NCBI RefSeq assembly: GCF_002104765.1 | Contig: NZ_NCXM01000017.1 | Location: 62,001 to 126,000, forward strand | DNA length: 64,000 bases | DNA from: Mycolicibacterium vulneris | GTDB lineage: Bacteria; Actinomycetota; Actinomycetes; Mycobacteriales; Mycobacteriaceae | Reading direction: 5' to 3' | Shown here: positions 51,197 through 59,692 of the stretch, in pieces | Layout: the number at the start of each line of letters is the position of its first letter | How positions within the stretch are numbered: the stretch's first letter is position 1 | Notes under the pieces: generated by a model | The model's database searches: none | The model's input: the letters and a program-made list of their open reading frames with translations, nothing else | What the model was told of the DNA's origin: nothing | Position numbers and translations under genes: made by a program

Positions 51197-52357
51197 TCAC
51201 ATGCCGGCGAAATCGATCACGCCGCGAATATTGCGGCCTTCCCGCAGGTCTGTCATCGCCTCGTTGATCTGGTCGAGCCGATAGTGGCGGGTGACCAACT
51301 CGTCGAGTTTCACCGCCCCGGCCTGGTACATCGACAGCAGCATCGGCACGCTGGTACGTGGATTCATCCCGCCGTACAGCGCTCCCCGTAGTTGTTTGGC
51401 CGACAGCACCATCTCCTGCAAGATCAGCGGAACCACGGGCTCGGTGTAGGGGGTGATGCCGGTGACCACGCATATCCCTCCCTTGCGAAGCAGCCTCATC
51501 GCCAACGGGATCAGCTCCACATGCAGCACACCGGGGGTGGCGATGACGCGGTCGGCCATGACGCCGACGGTGATGTCGGCCACCAGAGGGATGGCCTCCT
51601 CGGCGGAAGCCGCGGTGTGCGTGGCACCGAAGATCTTGGCCGAATCTCGTTTGTATTCAATGGGATCCACAGCGACGACATATTTCGCGCCGGCGGCGCG
51701 CGCCCCTTGTAGGGCGTTCATTCCGACGCCGCCGGTGCCGATGACGACGACCGTGTCACCGGGCTCGGTGCCCGCGGAGACCGTTGCGGAGCCCCAGCCC
51801 GTGCTGACGCCACACGACACCAGCGAGGCCGCGTGGAATGGGATCGCGTCGTCGATTTTGATGACGGACCTTTCGGTTAGCACCGCATATTCGGCAAACG
51901 TGCCGAGTTGGCCGTAAGCCATGAGGTTTTCGTCGCCGAGATGCCGGCGGCAGGTTCCGTCGGTGGGCATCTCCCTCGAGAACAAACTTGCCCCGGCGTC
52001 GCAGATGTAGCTCTGACCGTTCACGCAGAACCGGCAATTACCGCACGCGGGAATGAACGACATCGCCACGTGGTCACCCGGCCGCACCGTCGTCACGCCG
52101 GGCCCGACTTCCTCGACGACACCGGCACCCTCGTGACCGCCCAGCATCGGGAACCAGTCCGGCTCAGGGATACCGGTGGAGGCTCGCACCTTGGCCGTCG
52201 GCAACACGTCGCCGGTGACAAGGTGGTCGTCGGAGTGGCAGATGCCGGCAACGGCCATCCGCACCATGACTTCACCCGCGTGAGGCGGGTCCAGCTCGAT
52301 CTCACGGATCTCCCAGTCCCTGCCGACCCCTTCAAGCACAGCGGCGCGACATTTCAT
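51197..52357 (-). CDS. Zinc-dependent, NDMA-type alcohol dehydrogenase (AdhD-like)
   Basis: A 386-residue medium-chain alcohol dehydrogenase. GICHSDDHLVTGD and GGHEGAGVVEEVG hold the catalytic zinc ligands, CGNCRFCVNGQSYIC the four structural-zinc cysteines, and VVVIGTGGVGMNAL the NAD-binding motif. The form with NxRGVIDF at the end matches the group of mycobacterial dehydrogenases that use a tightly bound cofactor with NDMA or mycofactocin (AdhD, Rv3086 type). The ATG at 52357 follows GGGAGGTCGCAA. It is the last gene of the minus operon, 37 bases after the acyl-CoA ligase. Likely role: oxidation of an alcohol in the pathway. Confidence 0.87.
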   Translation of the reverse strand: MKCRAAVLEGVGRDWEIREIELDPPHAGEVMVRMAVAGICHSDDHLVTGDVLPTAKVRASTGIPEPDWFPMLGGHEGAGVVEEVGPGVTTVRPGDHVAMSFIPACGNCRFCVNGQSYICDAGASLFSREMPTDGTCRRHLGDENLMAYGQLGTFAEYAVLTERSVIKIDDAIPFHAASLVSCGVSTGWGSATVSAGTEPGDTVVVIGTGGVGMNALQGARAAGAKYVVAVDPIEYKRDSAKIFGATHTAASAEEAIPLVADITVGVMADRVIATPGVLHVELIPLAMRLLRKGGICVVTGITPYTEPVVPLILQEMVLSAKQLRGALYGGMNPRTSVPMLLSMYQAGAVKLDELVTRHYRLDQINEAMTDLREGRNIRGVIDFAGM

Positions 52358-52394
52358 TTGCGACCTCCCTCGATTTGTTGTGGCATAGCGGGTC

Positions 52395-53867
52395 TCAGTG
52401 CACGAGGCTGGCCCGCAGTTCCCGTTTGAGCACCTTGCCGTAGCTGTTCTTCGGTAGCTCGTCGACGAATTCGTAACGCTTGGGTCGTTTGAAGCGTGCG
52501 ATGCGCTCCAGCAGATGCGCGTCCAGCGCCGCGGGTTCGACCGCGCCGACGATGAAGGCGACCACGATCTCGCCCCACTCGGCGTCGGGGGTGCCCACCA
52601 CGCACGCCTCGGCGACGCCGGGGTGTTCGAGCAGCACCTCCTCCACCTCGCGCGGGTAGATGTTGCTCCCGCCGCTGATGACGACGTCCTTCGACCGGTC
52701 CCGCAGCGTGAGAAAGCCACGCGCGTCGAACGAGCCCATGTCGCCGCTGTAGAGCCAGCCGCCCTTGAGCGCGGCGCGGGTGGCTTCGGGGTTTTCCCAG
52801 TACCCGGACATGACCGCGTCTCCGCGACAAACGATTTCGCCGATCTCGCCCGGCGGCGCCGGGTGGCCGTCCGGGCCCAGCACCGCGACCTCCATGCCCG
52901 ATCGCGCGTAACCGACCGAACCCAGGATCGCGTCGTCGCCCGATTCGTGATCGGCGCGTCGTAGCCCGGTGATGGTCATCGGTGACTCGCCCTGCCCGTA
53001 GATCTGCGCGAAGATCGGGCCGAACGCCGCGATCGCCTTGCGCAGGCTTTCGACGTACATGGGTCCGCCGCCGTAGACGATCGTCCTGAGATTAGCCGGG
53101 CGGGTGCGGCCCGTGGCGACCAGCCGTTGCACCATCGTCGGGGCCAGGAATGCGCTGGCGGCCGGGTGGTGCTCGCAGAGATCCAGGAATTCGTCGGGAT
53201 CGAATGCACCTGAGGCGGGCAGTATTTGGCGGGCACCGCGCAGCACGTACGGCAGGACGTACAGTCCGGAGCCGTGCGACATCGGTGCCGCGTGCACCAG
53301 GCTGCAGTTCTCGTCGGGAGCGTCGATGTCGGCCAGGTGCGCGACCGTCATCGCCGTGAGGTTGCGGTGTGTCAGCATGGCGCCCTTCGAGCGGCCGGTG
53401 GTGCCGCTGGTATAGAACAGCCAAGCCAGCGCCGACGGATCGGTATGCGGTGGCGCCGACGGATTGGCGGCGAGCCGCTGCGAATAGCTATCGGAATCAA
53501 TGAGTTCCGTCGGCGTCGTGGTCAGTGGAGCGAGCTCGGCGCCGATCGCCGACGAGGCGAACACCCGCGCCGCTCCCGCGTCGTCGAGGATCTGCGCCAT
53601 CTCGCGCGGATGCAGCTTGTAGTTGATCGGGACGACGACGCATTCGGCGGCCCAGGTCGCGAACATCAACTCGATGATCTCGGGGCGGTTGTGCGTCGCG
53701 ATCGCGATGCGGGCGCCGGCGTCGTACTGCCGCCGGATCGACGCGGCCAAACGTAAGGCCCGGTCGCGTAGCTCAACCCAGGTGCACACGCACCGGTCCC
53801 CGAGATACACGGCGCCGTGATCGGGAAACCGGCTCGCGGCGGCATCGAGCAGCGCGAACAGATTCAT
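52395..53867 (-). CDS. Acyl-CoA synthetase/AMP-dependent ligase
   Basis: A 490-residue adenylate-forming ligase. FYTSGTTGRSKGAMLTH is the ATP-binding motif, IYGQGE the A5 motif, YSGDMGSFDARGF the A7 motif and PKNSYGKVLKREL carries the catalytic C-terminal Lys. The ATG at 53867 overlaps the SDR stop by four bases (ATGA), so it is coupled to it. It shares an operon with another ligase (54639-56228), suggesting that two different acids, or early and late intermediates, are activated. Substrate unknown; similar to long-chain and aromatic acid ligases. Confidence 0.9.
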   Translation of the reverse strand: MNLFALLDAAASRFPDHGAVYLGDRCVCTWVELRDRALRLAASIRRQYDAGARIAIATHNRPEIIELMFATWAAECVVVPINYKLHPREMAQILDDAGAARVFASSAIGAELAPLTTTPTELIDSDSYSQRLAANPSAPPHTDPSALAWLFYTSGTTGRSKGAMLTHRNLTAMTVAHLADIDAPDENCSLVHAAPMSHGSGLYVLPYVLRGARQILPASGAFDPDEFLDLCEHHPAASAFLAPTMVQRLVATGRTRPANLRTIVYGGGPMYVESLRKAIAAFGPIFAQIYGQGESPMTITGLRRADHESGDDAILGSVGYARSGMEVAVLGPDGHPAPPGEIGEIVCRGDAVMSGYWENPEATRAALKGGWLYSGDMGSFDARGFLTLRDRSKDVVISGGSNIYPREVEEVLLEHPGVAEACVVGTPDAEWGEIVVAFIVGAVEPAALDAHLLERIARFKRPKRYEFVDELPKNSYGKVLKRELRASLVH

Positions 53868-54637
53868 CGCTGGATCCACTGCGATTCCAGCGCGAACTCC
53901 GACAGGTACTTCGTCGAACTCCAGCCGCCGTCGACGACGATCGTCTGGCCGTTGATGAAACTTCCGCCGGGCGAACACAGGAACGCGACGGTGCTGGCGA
54001 TGTCATCGATGCGGCCCAGCCGCTGATGCGGCGTCATCTCGGTGTTGATCTTGCGGAATCGCTCGTCCTCCAGACGCTTTTCGACCATCGGTGTCACGGT
54101 CACCCCGGGCGCGACCGCGTTGCAGCGGATGCCGGACGCGCCGTACTGGCAGGCGATGTGGGTGGTCAGCGCGGTCAGTCCGCCCTTGGCGGCGGAGTAG
54201 GCGCCGCCGCGCAGGCCGCCAACGACCGCGAAGGTCGATGTCACGTTGATGATCGCCGAGCCGGGCGCCATGTGCGGCAGCACGTCGCGGGCGAGCCGAA
54301 ACGGCGCCCGCAACATCAAACCCAGGAAGTAGTCCAGGGTTTCGTCGTCGGTTTCGTGTAGCGGCTTGGGGCTGCCCGCACCGGCGTTGTTGATCAAGAA
54401 GTCGATGTGTCCCCACCGACCGACCGCGAGGTCCACGATGCGGCGCGGCGCGTCATCGTCGGTGAGATCGACGGCGAGGGTCGCGACGCGATCCGGATCG
54501 CCGACCGCGCTTGCCAGTTCGGCAAGCCGCGCCTCGTCGCGGCCGGTTCCGACGACGGCCATGCCCATCTCGGCCAGCTTTGTGGCGCACCCCAGGCCGA
54601 TCCCGCTGCTTGCACCCGTGACGATTGCGACCTGCAT
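53864..54637 (-). CDS. Short-chain dehydrogenase in the catabolic minus operon
   Basis: A 257-residue SDR. VTGASSGIGLGCATKL is the cofactor motif, FLINNAGAGSPK the NNAG block, and the active site is NVTSTFAV with YSAAKGGL. The C-terminal FINGQTIVVDGGW is standard. Start at ATG 54637, with AAGG nine bases upstream; the ATG at 54646 has the ribosome-binding site too close. It sits between two acyl-CoA ligase genes with overlaps or no gap, so it should oxidise a hydroxy intermediate of the same route, for example a hydroxyacyl compound. That role is inferred. Confidence 0.88.
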   Translation of the reverse strand: MQVAIVTGASSGIGLGCATKLAEMGMAVVGTGRDEARLAELASAVGDPDRVATLAVDLTDDDAPRRIVDLAVGRWGHIDFLINNAGAGSPKPLHETDDETLDYFLGLMLRAPFRLARDVLPHMAPGSAIINVTSTFAVVGGLRGGAYSAAKGGLTALTTHIACQYGASGIRCNAVAPGVTVTPMVEKRLEDERFRKINTEMTPHQRLGRIDDIASTVAFLCSPGGSFINGQTIVVDGGWSSTKYLSEFALESQWIQR

Positions 54638-54638
54638 C

Positions 54639-56228
54639 TCACCCATCCTTCATCAGCGACGCCCGGATCTGATGCTTGAGTACCTTGCCCGCGTCGTTCT
54701 TCGGCAGGGCATCCCAGAGCACAACCTGCTCCGGGGCCTTGAATTTCGCGACGCCCTTGCTCACCAGCAGGGCAAGCAGGCTCGCGACATCCGGGGTCTC
54801 GGCGCCCGCGGGGACGATTACCGCACAGGCCCGCTCACCCGTGCGCTCGTCGGGCAGCCCGACGACCGCGATCTCGGCGATGCAGGGGTGGTCGGCGAGC
54901 AGGTCCTCGACCTCCTTGGCCGAGATGTTCTCGCCGCTGCGAATGATGACGTCCTTGGCCCGGCCGGTCACGACGAGGTACCGGTCATCGACCCAGCGGC
55001 CGAGATCCCCGGTGTGGAAAAAGCCTGCGGCATCGCAGGAATGGTCCTCGGGATGCCGGTAACCCAGCAGCATCTGCGGACCCCGGACGCAGATCTCCCC
55101 GTCGCCGGCGGGCGCAGCCTCGTGCGCGACGAGCTTGATCTCGGCGATTCCCGGCCTGCCGTCGGTGTCGGCCGCACGGTCCGCTTCGTCCGGCCGGGGC
55201 GCGCCGACGGTCGCGACCGGTACCTCAGTGCAGCCGTATACCCGGGTGACCGCCGCGCGGTCGAAATACTCAGCGGCGCGGCGGATCAACGACGGCGATA
55301 CGGATGCGCCCCCGCAGATGAACACCTTCAGGTCGGGCAGGTGGGTGCCGGCGCGCTGCGCGGCGGACAGCAGCTGCTGCAGAAACGGCGTGGCCCCCGC
55401 CATGTGCGTGCACCGGTGCGAGTCCATCAGCGCGACCGCCCCGGCCGCATCCCAGCGGTCCATCAGCACCGCCGTGGTGCCCAGCAGCAGCGGGCATTCG
55501 AACGCGTATATCGAACCGCCGATGTGGGCTATCGGCGACGGCACCAGGAACGTGTCGCCCGGGGCGATCGTCCAGTGCTCGCGGATCTGGCAGATGAGTG
55601 CGTGCATCGAATTGTGGGTGTGCAGGACTCCTTTCGGCCGGCTCGTGGTGCCGGAGGTGTACAGGATCATCCGCACCGCATCGGGATCCAGTGCCGGCAG
55701 GGTCGCGTCCTGCGGCGCCAGCCCCAGCAGAGCCGCATACGGTGTGTGCGGTCCGGCGTCGCCGCGCAGCACCACCACCTCCGGCGCCCGGTCCATCGAG
55801 GCTGTCACGCGTTCCAGCATCACCGGGTAGTCATGCCCACCGTATTGCTGTGGGACGAAAACCATTGCGGTACCGGCGTCTTCGAGGATATAGCGCAGGT
55901 CGTAGTCGCGCAGCGACGGCAGGATCGGGTTCACCACCATGCCGGCGAGCGTCGCGGCCAGGTAGATGACGGCGCTCTCGCGCCAGTTCGGCAGCATGAA
56001 CGACACGACGCTGCCCGTGGGTATGCGGGCCAACAGGGCACCGGCCAGCGCGCTTGCCTGAGCGTGCAGCGTGGCGCAATCCAGCCGAATATCCCGGTCC
56101 ACCAATATCGTTCGGTGCGGCGATTCCGTAGCAGCGGTTCGCAGCGCATCGGCGAGCGTCGTGTGCACCCACAATCCGCGCCGGTATGCCTCCGCCGCGT
56201 GCGCCACATCCTGGGCGGTTCGGGCCAT
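54639..56228 (-). CDS. Acyl-CoA synthetase, cyclohexanecarboxylate-CoA-ligase-like
   Basis: A 529-residue adenylate-forming ligase. ILYTSGTTSRPKGVLHTH is the ATP-binding motif, with S where G is usual, VYGCTEVP is A5, HTGDLGRWVDDRYL is A7 and PKNDAGKVLKHQ carries the C-terminal Lys. The sequence style (LPNWRESAVIYLAATLAG, PILPSLRDYDLRYILEDA) is that of the cyclohexanecarboxylate/benzoate-like ligase group. The ATG at 56228 follows GAGG at eight bases; a GTG directly before is an alternative. It lies 24 bases after the GntR gene. This supports an alicyclic acid as a pathway intermediate. Confidence 0.88.
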   Translation of the reverse strand: MARTAQDVAHAAEAYRRGLWVHTTLADALRTAATESPHRTILVDRDIRLDCATLHAQASALAGALLARIPTGSVVSFMLPNWRESAVIYLAATLAGMVVNPILPSLRDYDLRYILEDAGTAMVFVPQQYGGHDYPVMLERVTASMDRAPEVVVLRGDAGPHTPYAALLGLAPQDATLPALDPDAVRMILYTSGTTSRPKGVLHTHNSMHALICQIREHWTIAPGDTFLVPSPIAHIGGSIYAFECPLLLGTTAVLMDRWDAAGAVALMDSHRCTHMAGATPFLQQLLSAAQRAGTHLPDLKVFICGGASVSPSLIRRAAEYFDRAAVTRVYGCTEVPVATVGAPRPDEADRAADTDGRPGIAEIKLVAHEAAPAGDGEICVRGPQMLLGYRHPEDHSCDAAGFFHTGDLGRWVDDRYLVVTGRAKDVIIRSGENISAKEVEDLLADHPCIAEIAVVGLPDERTGERACAVIVPAGAETPDVASLLALLVSKGVAKFKAPEQVVLWDALPKNDAGKVLKHQIRASLMKDG

Positions 56229-56252
56229 CACCGCGACCTCATCTCGGACGGC

Positions 56253-56993
56253 CTATTCGTCCACGCGACGCATGGTCATCGCGTACCGGAACCTCGACGA
56301 CAGGTGGGTGTTGATCGTCACCTGGGCCACCTCGCCGTCGGAGGTCGTATAGGTGCGCCGCATCTGTAGCGCGGCCGTGCCCGCTTCGACAGCGAGGCCG
56401 TCGGCCAGCTCCGGAGACAGCTGGACGGCGGCGATCTCTTGGTGCAACTGGGCGACGCTCACGCCGAAGAGGTCCTCGATCAACGGGAATATCGGGCCGG
56501 CGTGGCGTTGCAGCAGCCTGCCCACCGCCGCGAAACTGCGGTTGACGTAGTACTCGGTGCGACACAACGGGACCGGCGCGCCGTCGGCCTGTCGGTAACC
56601 GCGCACCGACAGCCACTGGCTGCCGACCTCGAGGCCCGTCCGGGCGGCGAGGTCGTCGTCGATCGTCACCATCGCGTTGGATTCGATAGTCAGCTGCGCG
56701 CCTGCCGCGAACGCCAGGAGGTCGTCGATCGACATCGCGTCCTGGGCATAGGAACTCGAGGCCGGCCGGGGGACCACCCGGGTGCCCGCGCGCGGCCGGG
56801 AGGCCACCAGGTTGTCCTCGCGCAGCCGGCGCAGCGCCTCGCGGATGGTGTAGCGGCTCACCGCAAAGCGTTCGCAGAGTTGGTGTTCGGTGGGCAACTG
56901 CGAACCCACCGGGTAAACGCCGTCGACGATCTCCTTGCGCAGCGTGCGCGCAATCTGCAGGTAGCGGTGGTCGCCCGCGATCGCCTGGGGCAT
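56253..56993 (-). CDS. GntR/HutC family transcriptional regulator with UTRA domain
   Basis: A regulator of about 246 residues. The winged helix includes YLQIARTLRKEIVDGVYPVG, LPTEHQLCERFAVSRYTIRE and ALRRLREDNLVASRPRAGT, the classic GntR pattern. From about residue 85 an effector-binding UTRA domain follows (SVRGYRQADGAPVPLCRTEY). UTRA marks the HutC subfamily, whose operators have the form GT-N-TA-N-AC or close variants. The ATG at 56993 shares one base with the stop of the propeller gene (TGATG); GTG 56996 is an alternative. Sites GTCCGGAC and GTCCAGAC in the divergent promoter region at 58.7 kb are its likely targets. Confidence 0.9.
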   Translation of the reverse strand: MPQAIAGDHRYLQIARTLRKEIVDGVYPVGSQLPTEHQLCERFAVSRYTIREALRRLREDNLVASRPRAGTRVVPRPASSSYAQDAMSIDDLLAFAAGAQLTIESNAMVTIDDDLAARTGLEVGSQWLSVRGYRQADGAPVPLCRTEYYVNRSFAAVGRLLQRHAGPIFPLIEDLFGVSVAQLHQEIAAVQLSPELADGLAVEAGTAALQMRRTYTTSDGEVAQVTINTHLSSRFRYAMTMRRVDE

Positions 56994-58615
56994 CACGGTC
57001 CGTCCGGTGTCGGGCGAAAGGCCAGCACGCTGCCGTCGCCGTCGGCCGAGAGGTAGAGCGTCCCGTCGGGCGCGGCGGCGATGCCCGCGAAGGGGCCCTG
57101 CGGTCCGGAGAACGGCGGCATGCCGCGCAGCGGCTTGGGTGTCACACCAGGCGGGGGACCGACCGGCAGCCCGGCGGCGATCGTCCGCCGCGCATCGTTG
57201 CCCAGATCGACCCCGATCAACTCCTTGGCTCCGGCGTCGACGACGTAGAGCACACCGCCCCGCACCAGAATGCCTTGCGGGCGTTGCAGGTCAGCGACAA
57301 CGGTGTCGATCCGCGAACCGCTCACCCTGATCACCCGGCCGGCTCCGGCCTCGGCCACCAGACACGCCCCGTCCGCGTCGATCGCGACACCCACCGGTTC
57401 ACGCAACCCGGTCGCCAGCACCTGGATGCCACCCGATTGCAGCGATAGCACCCGCCCGGTGCCCAGCTCCGCGAACACCACACCGGTCGCGCTCACCGCG
57501 ACACCGTAGAGCTGGTCGAAACCGTCTGCCAGCACTTCGGTTTCGCTCGCTTCCGGCCGGTAACGGGCGACCTGGCCGCCGGACGTGGTGACGACGAATT
57601 CCCCGGGCCCGCTGGCCGCGACGCCGCGCAGGAACCCGGGATAGCCGGGGCTGAACAACATTCCCGCGGTGTGCAGTGACCCATCAGGCAGGGCGACATA
57701 GAAGTATGTGCCGTCGGCGATGTAGAGCCGCCCGTCGTGGCCCACCGCCAGGTCCATCGGCCAGTTGAGGCCGCCCGCCAGCACGGATCGCGTTGTGCCG
57801 TCGGGCGATATTTCGGTGATCTCGCCGGTGAAGTTGGACACGAACAGCCGGTCGCCGACGAAGGTGCAGTTATCCAGACCCGGAGTCAGTTCAGCGAGCA
57901 GCCGTTGTTCGCCGCTGCGGGGATCGATGCGCAGCACCTGACCGCTGGCCACCTGCGTCGAGACGATCTGGCCCTGCGCGTCGAACTTGACCGAGTCGGG
58001 CACACCGAGATTGCCCGCCACGCACTGCGGTTCGCCGCCATTGGGATCGATGCGCCAGATCTCGTTGGCGCCCATCACGGGGAAATACAATAGGCCGTCC
58101 GGGCCGACCTCCATCGCGTTCGGCGAAGGCACGTTCTCCAAGAGCACCCGCGGCGGTCCGCCCGCCAGGTCGAATTCCAGCAGTCGGCCACCCTCGCGGC
58201 ATTCACCGATGAACAACCGGCCCTGGTGAAAGGTGATGCCGTTGGCCGACGGCACGTCGTCGCGCAGCACCCGCGTCCGCCCGCCGGTGTCGCGCACGCT
58301 CACCCGGCCGTCCATCACCTCGGTTGCGTACAGGTTGCCGTCGGGGTCGAAGGCGACGTCGTCGGGCGCCACGATGTCGCCGCCCTTGGGGCTGGCGGTC
58401 ACCAGTTCGCCGGTGCGGTGATCCAGGGCGCTGATCTGGCTGCCGGTCACCTGGGCGATGTAGATACGACCGTCCGGGCCGGTGCGCAGACCGTTGGCGC
58501 CGAACAGCCGACTGGGCGCGGTGACCCGTTCCAACTCCCAGCCCTCGGCGACGTCGATGGGGTGCGACAGCGCATACCGCGAGGGCTGCGCTGAGATGGC
58601 CCGTGAGGTGGACAT
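56993..58615 (-). CDS. SMP-30/gluconolactonase-like NHL beta-propeller, long form
   Basis: A 540-residue beta-propeller with many repeats of the form GPDGRIYIA, DPDGNLYATE, GPDGLLYFPV, GHDGRLYIAD and APDGTLYLSA. SMP-30/gluconolactonase proteins have about 300 residues and six blades; this length suggests two propellers or a larger ring. Family members open lactones with a metal ion. No signal peptide is evident, so it is probably cytosolic. It is the first gene of the minus operon and its stop overlaps the GntR start. Since the divergent operon makes a Baeyer-Villiger monooxygenase, whose product would be a lactone, a lactonase role fits well. Catalytic residues could not be verified by eye. 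Confidence 0.78.
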   Translation of the reverse strand: MSTSRAISAQPSRYALSHPIDVAEGWELERVTAPSRLFGANGLRTGPDGRIYIAQVTGSQISALDHRTGELVTASPKGGDIVAPDDVAFDPDGNLYATEVMDGRVSVRDTGGRTRVLRDDVPSANGITFHQGRLFIGECREGGRLLEFDLAGGPPRVLLENVPSPNAMEVGPDGLLYFPVMGANEIWRIDPNGGEPQCVAGNLGVPDSVKFDAQGQIVSTQVASGQVLRIDPRSGEQRLLAELTPGLDNCTFVGDRLFVSNFTGEITEISPDGTTRSVLAGGLNWPMDLAVGHDGRLYIADGTYFYVALPDGSLHTAGMLFSPGYPGFLRGVAASGPGEFVVTTSGGQVARYRPEASETEVLADGFDQLYGVAVSATGVVFAELGTGRVLSLQSGGIQVLATGLREPVGVAIDADGACLVAEAGAGRVIRVSGSRIDTVVADLQRPQGILVRGGVLYVVDAGAKELIGVDLGNDARRTIAAGLPVGPPPGVTPKPLRGMPPFSGPQGPFAGIAAAPDGTLYLSADGDGSVLAFRPTPDGP

Positions 58616-58670
58616 GCTCGCCGAGGTCCTTCCGTCAGCCGTTCGCGCTGGACGCTATCAACTCCGCCTA

Positions 58671-58678
58671 GTCCAGAC
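58671..58678. promoter_or_regulatory. GntR operator candidate, site 1
   Basis: GTCCAGAC matches site 2 (GTCCGGAC at 58767-58774) except for one base and is also followed by AA. It is 56 bases before the start of the minus operon (58615), a position fit for repressing it. The 93-base distance between the two sites is close to nine helical turns. Confidence 0.5.
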
Positions 58679-58707
58679 AATAGCCGCCGGCCGGAGCAGA
58701 AACGACC

Positions 58708-58736
58708 TTGACAGCGAAGTCCACCGATCGGAATAG
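58708..58736 (+). promoter_or_regulatory. Possible promoter of the plus catabolic operon
   Basis: TTGACA (58708-58713) is a perfect -35 consensus; 17 bases later GAATAG (58731-58736) is a weak -10. The alternative -10 TAGTGT at 58734 has a 20-base spacer. It faces the SDR-Rieske-BVMO operon, and operator candidate site 2 lies just downstream of the likely start point. Confidence 0.35.
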
Positions 58737-58763
58737 TGTTCTCCAACGGGCAGAATGCCATAT

Positions 58764-58777
58764 TTTGTCCGGACAAA
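58764..58777. promoter_or_regulatory. GntR operator candidate, site 2 (perfect palindrome)
   Basis: TTTGTCCGGACAAA is a perfect 14-bp palindrome. Its core GTCCGGAC has the GT...AC ends expected for the HutC subfamily of GntR regulators, and such a regulator is encoded in the adjoining operon. It lies downstream of the possible promoter and 57 bases before the ATG at 58835, a repressing position. Confidence 0.65.
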
Positions 58778-58834
58778 CTGAGTATTGATCCCGCTGCGGA
58801 CGCGTGACGCGATAGCGGCAGGGGAAAGCGGGTC

Positions 58835-59692
58835 ATGGCCGATCACGGGGCACTTCTAGGGCTCGACGGCCGCGTCGTGGTGGTTTCCGGCGCCGGCGGG
58901 GGCGGCATCGGCACGACGGTCACCGCCATGACCGCCCGGGCCGGGGCCACCGTGATCGCGGTGAGCCGGTCGAAGGAAAACCTCGACGAACACGTCGCTC
59001 CGCTGGCACAGCAAGGGCTGCCCGTGGTGCCCGTCGCGGCCGACGCGTCGACCGACGAGGGCATCGCCACGGTGATCGACCACGCGCGCCGCGCCGACGG
59101 CGACTTGTACGGGCTGGTCAACGTCGCCGGCGGCGCGGAGCCGTCGACGTGGATGCCGTCCACCAGGGTGTCGCGCGGCGACTGGCGCAAGATCTTCACC
59201 GACAATCTCGAAACGGCATTCTTCATGGGCCAGGCCGTCGCAGCTGAACTCGTCGCGCAGCAACGACCGGGGTCGATCGTGTCGATCTCCTCGATCAGCG
59301 GCATGAACACCGCGCCGTTCCACATTGCCTACGGGACAGCCAAGGCCGCGATCACCGCGATGACGCGCACCATGGCCGTGGAGTTGGCGCAGGCGGGAAT
59401 TCGGGTCAACGCCGTGGCGCCCGGCGTCACCGAGACCGCGGCCTCGCGCACCTACATCGACGAGGACCCCGAGCGCGACCGGCGGGCGATCGCGATGGGC
59501 CGTCGCGGGCGGCCTGAGGAGCAGGCCGGTGTCATCCTCTTTCTGCTCTCGGAGCTGTCGAGCTACGTCACCGGCCAGACGCTGCTCGTCGACGGCGGCC
59601 TGGACCTCAAGTGGAGCCACCTCGGCGCCGACAACACCTCGCTGTTCCTCAAAGACGAATCCTTCCGTGCGGCAATTAGGAGGATGCGATGA
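58835..59692 (+). CDS. Short-chain dehydrogenase, first gene of plus catabolic operon
   Basis: A 285-residue SDR. The cofactor motif is VSGAGGGGIGTT, VVPVAADAS follows, then LYGLVNVAGGAEPS in place of NNAG, and the active site is VSISSISG with YGTAKAAI. The C-terminal TGQTLLVDGGLDL is standard, followed by a tail of about 25 residues. AGGGGAAAGCGGGTC precedes the ATG. Its stop overlaps the Rieske gene start by four bases (ATGA). It probably oxidises the alcohol formed by the Rieske oxygenase to a ketone for the Baeyer-Villiger enzyme; this is inferred from context. Confidence 0.88.
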   Translation: MADHGALLGLDGRVVVVSGAGGGGIGTTVTAMTARAGATVIAVSRSKENLDEHVAPLAQQGLPVVPVAADASTDEGIATVIDHARRADGDLYGLVNVAGGAEPSTWMPSTRVSRGDWRKIFTDNLETAFFMGQAVAAELVAQQRPGSIVSISSISGMNTAPFHIAYGTAKAAITAMTRTMAVELAQAGIRVNAVAPGVTETAASRTYIDEDPERDRRAIAMGRRGRPEEQAGVILFLLSELSSYVTGQTLLVDGGLDLKWSHLGADNTSLFLKDESFRAAIRRMR

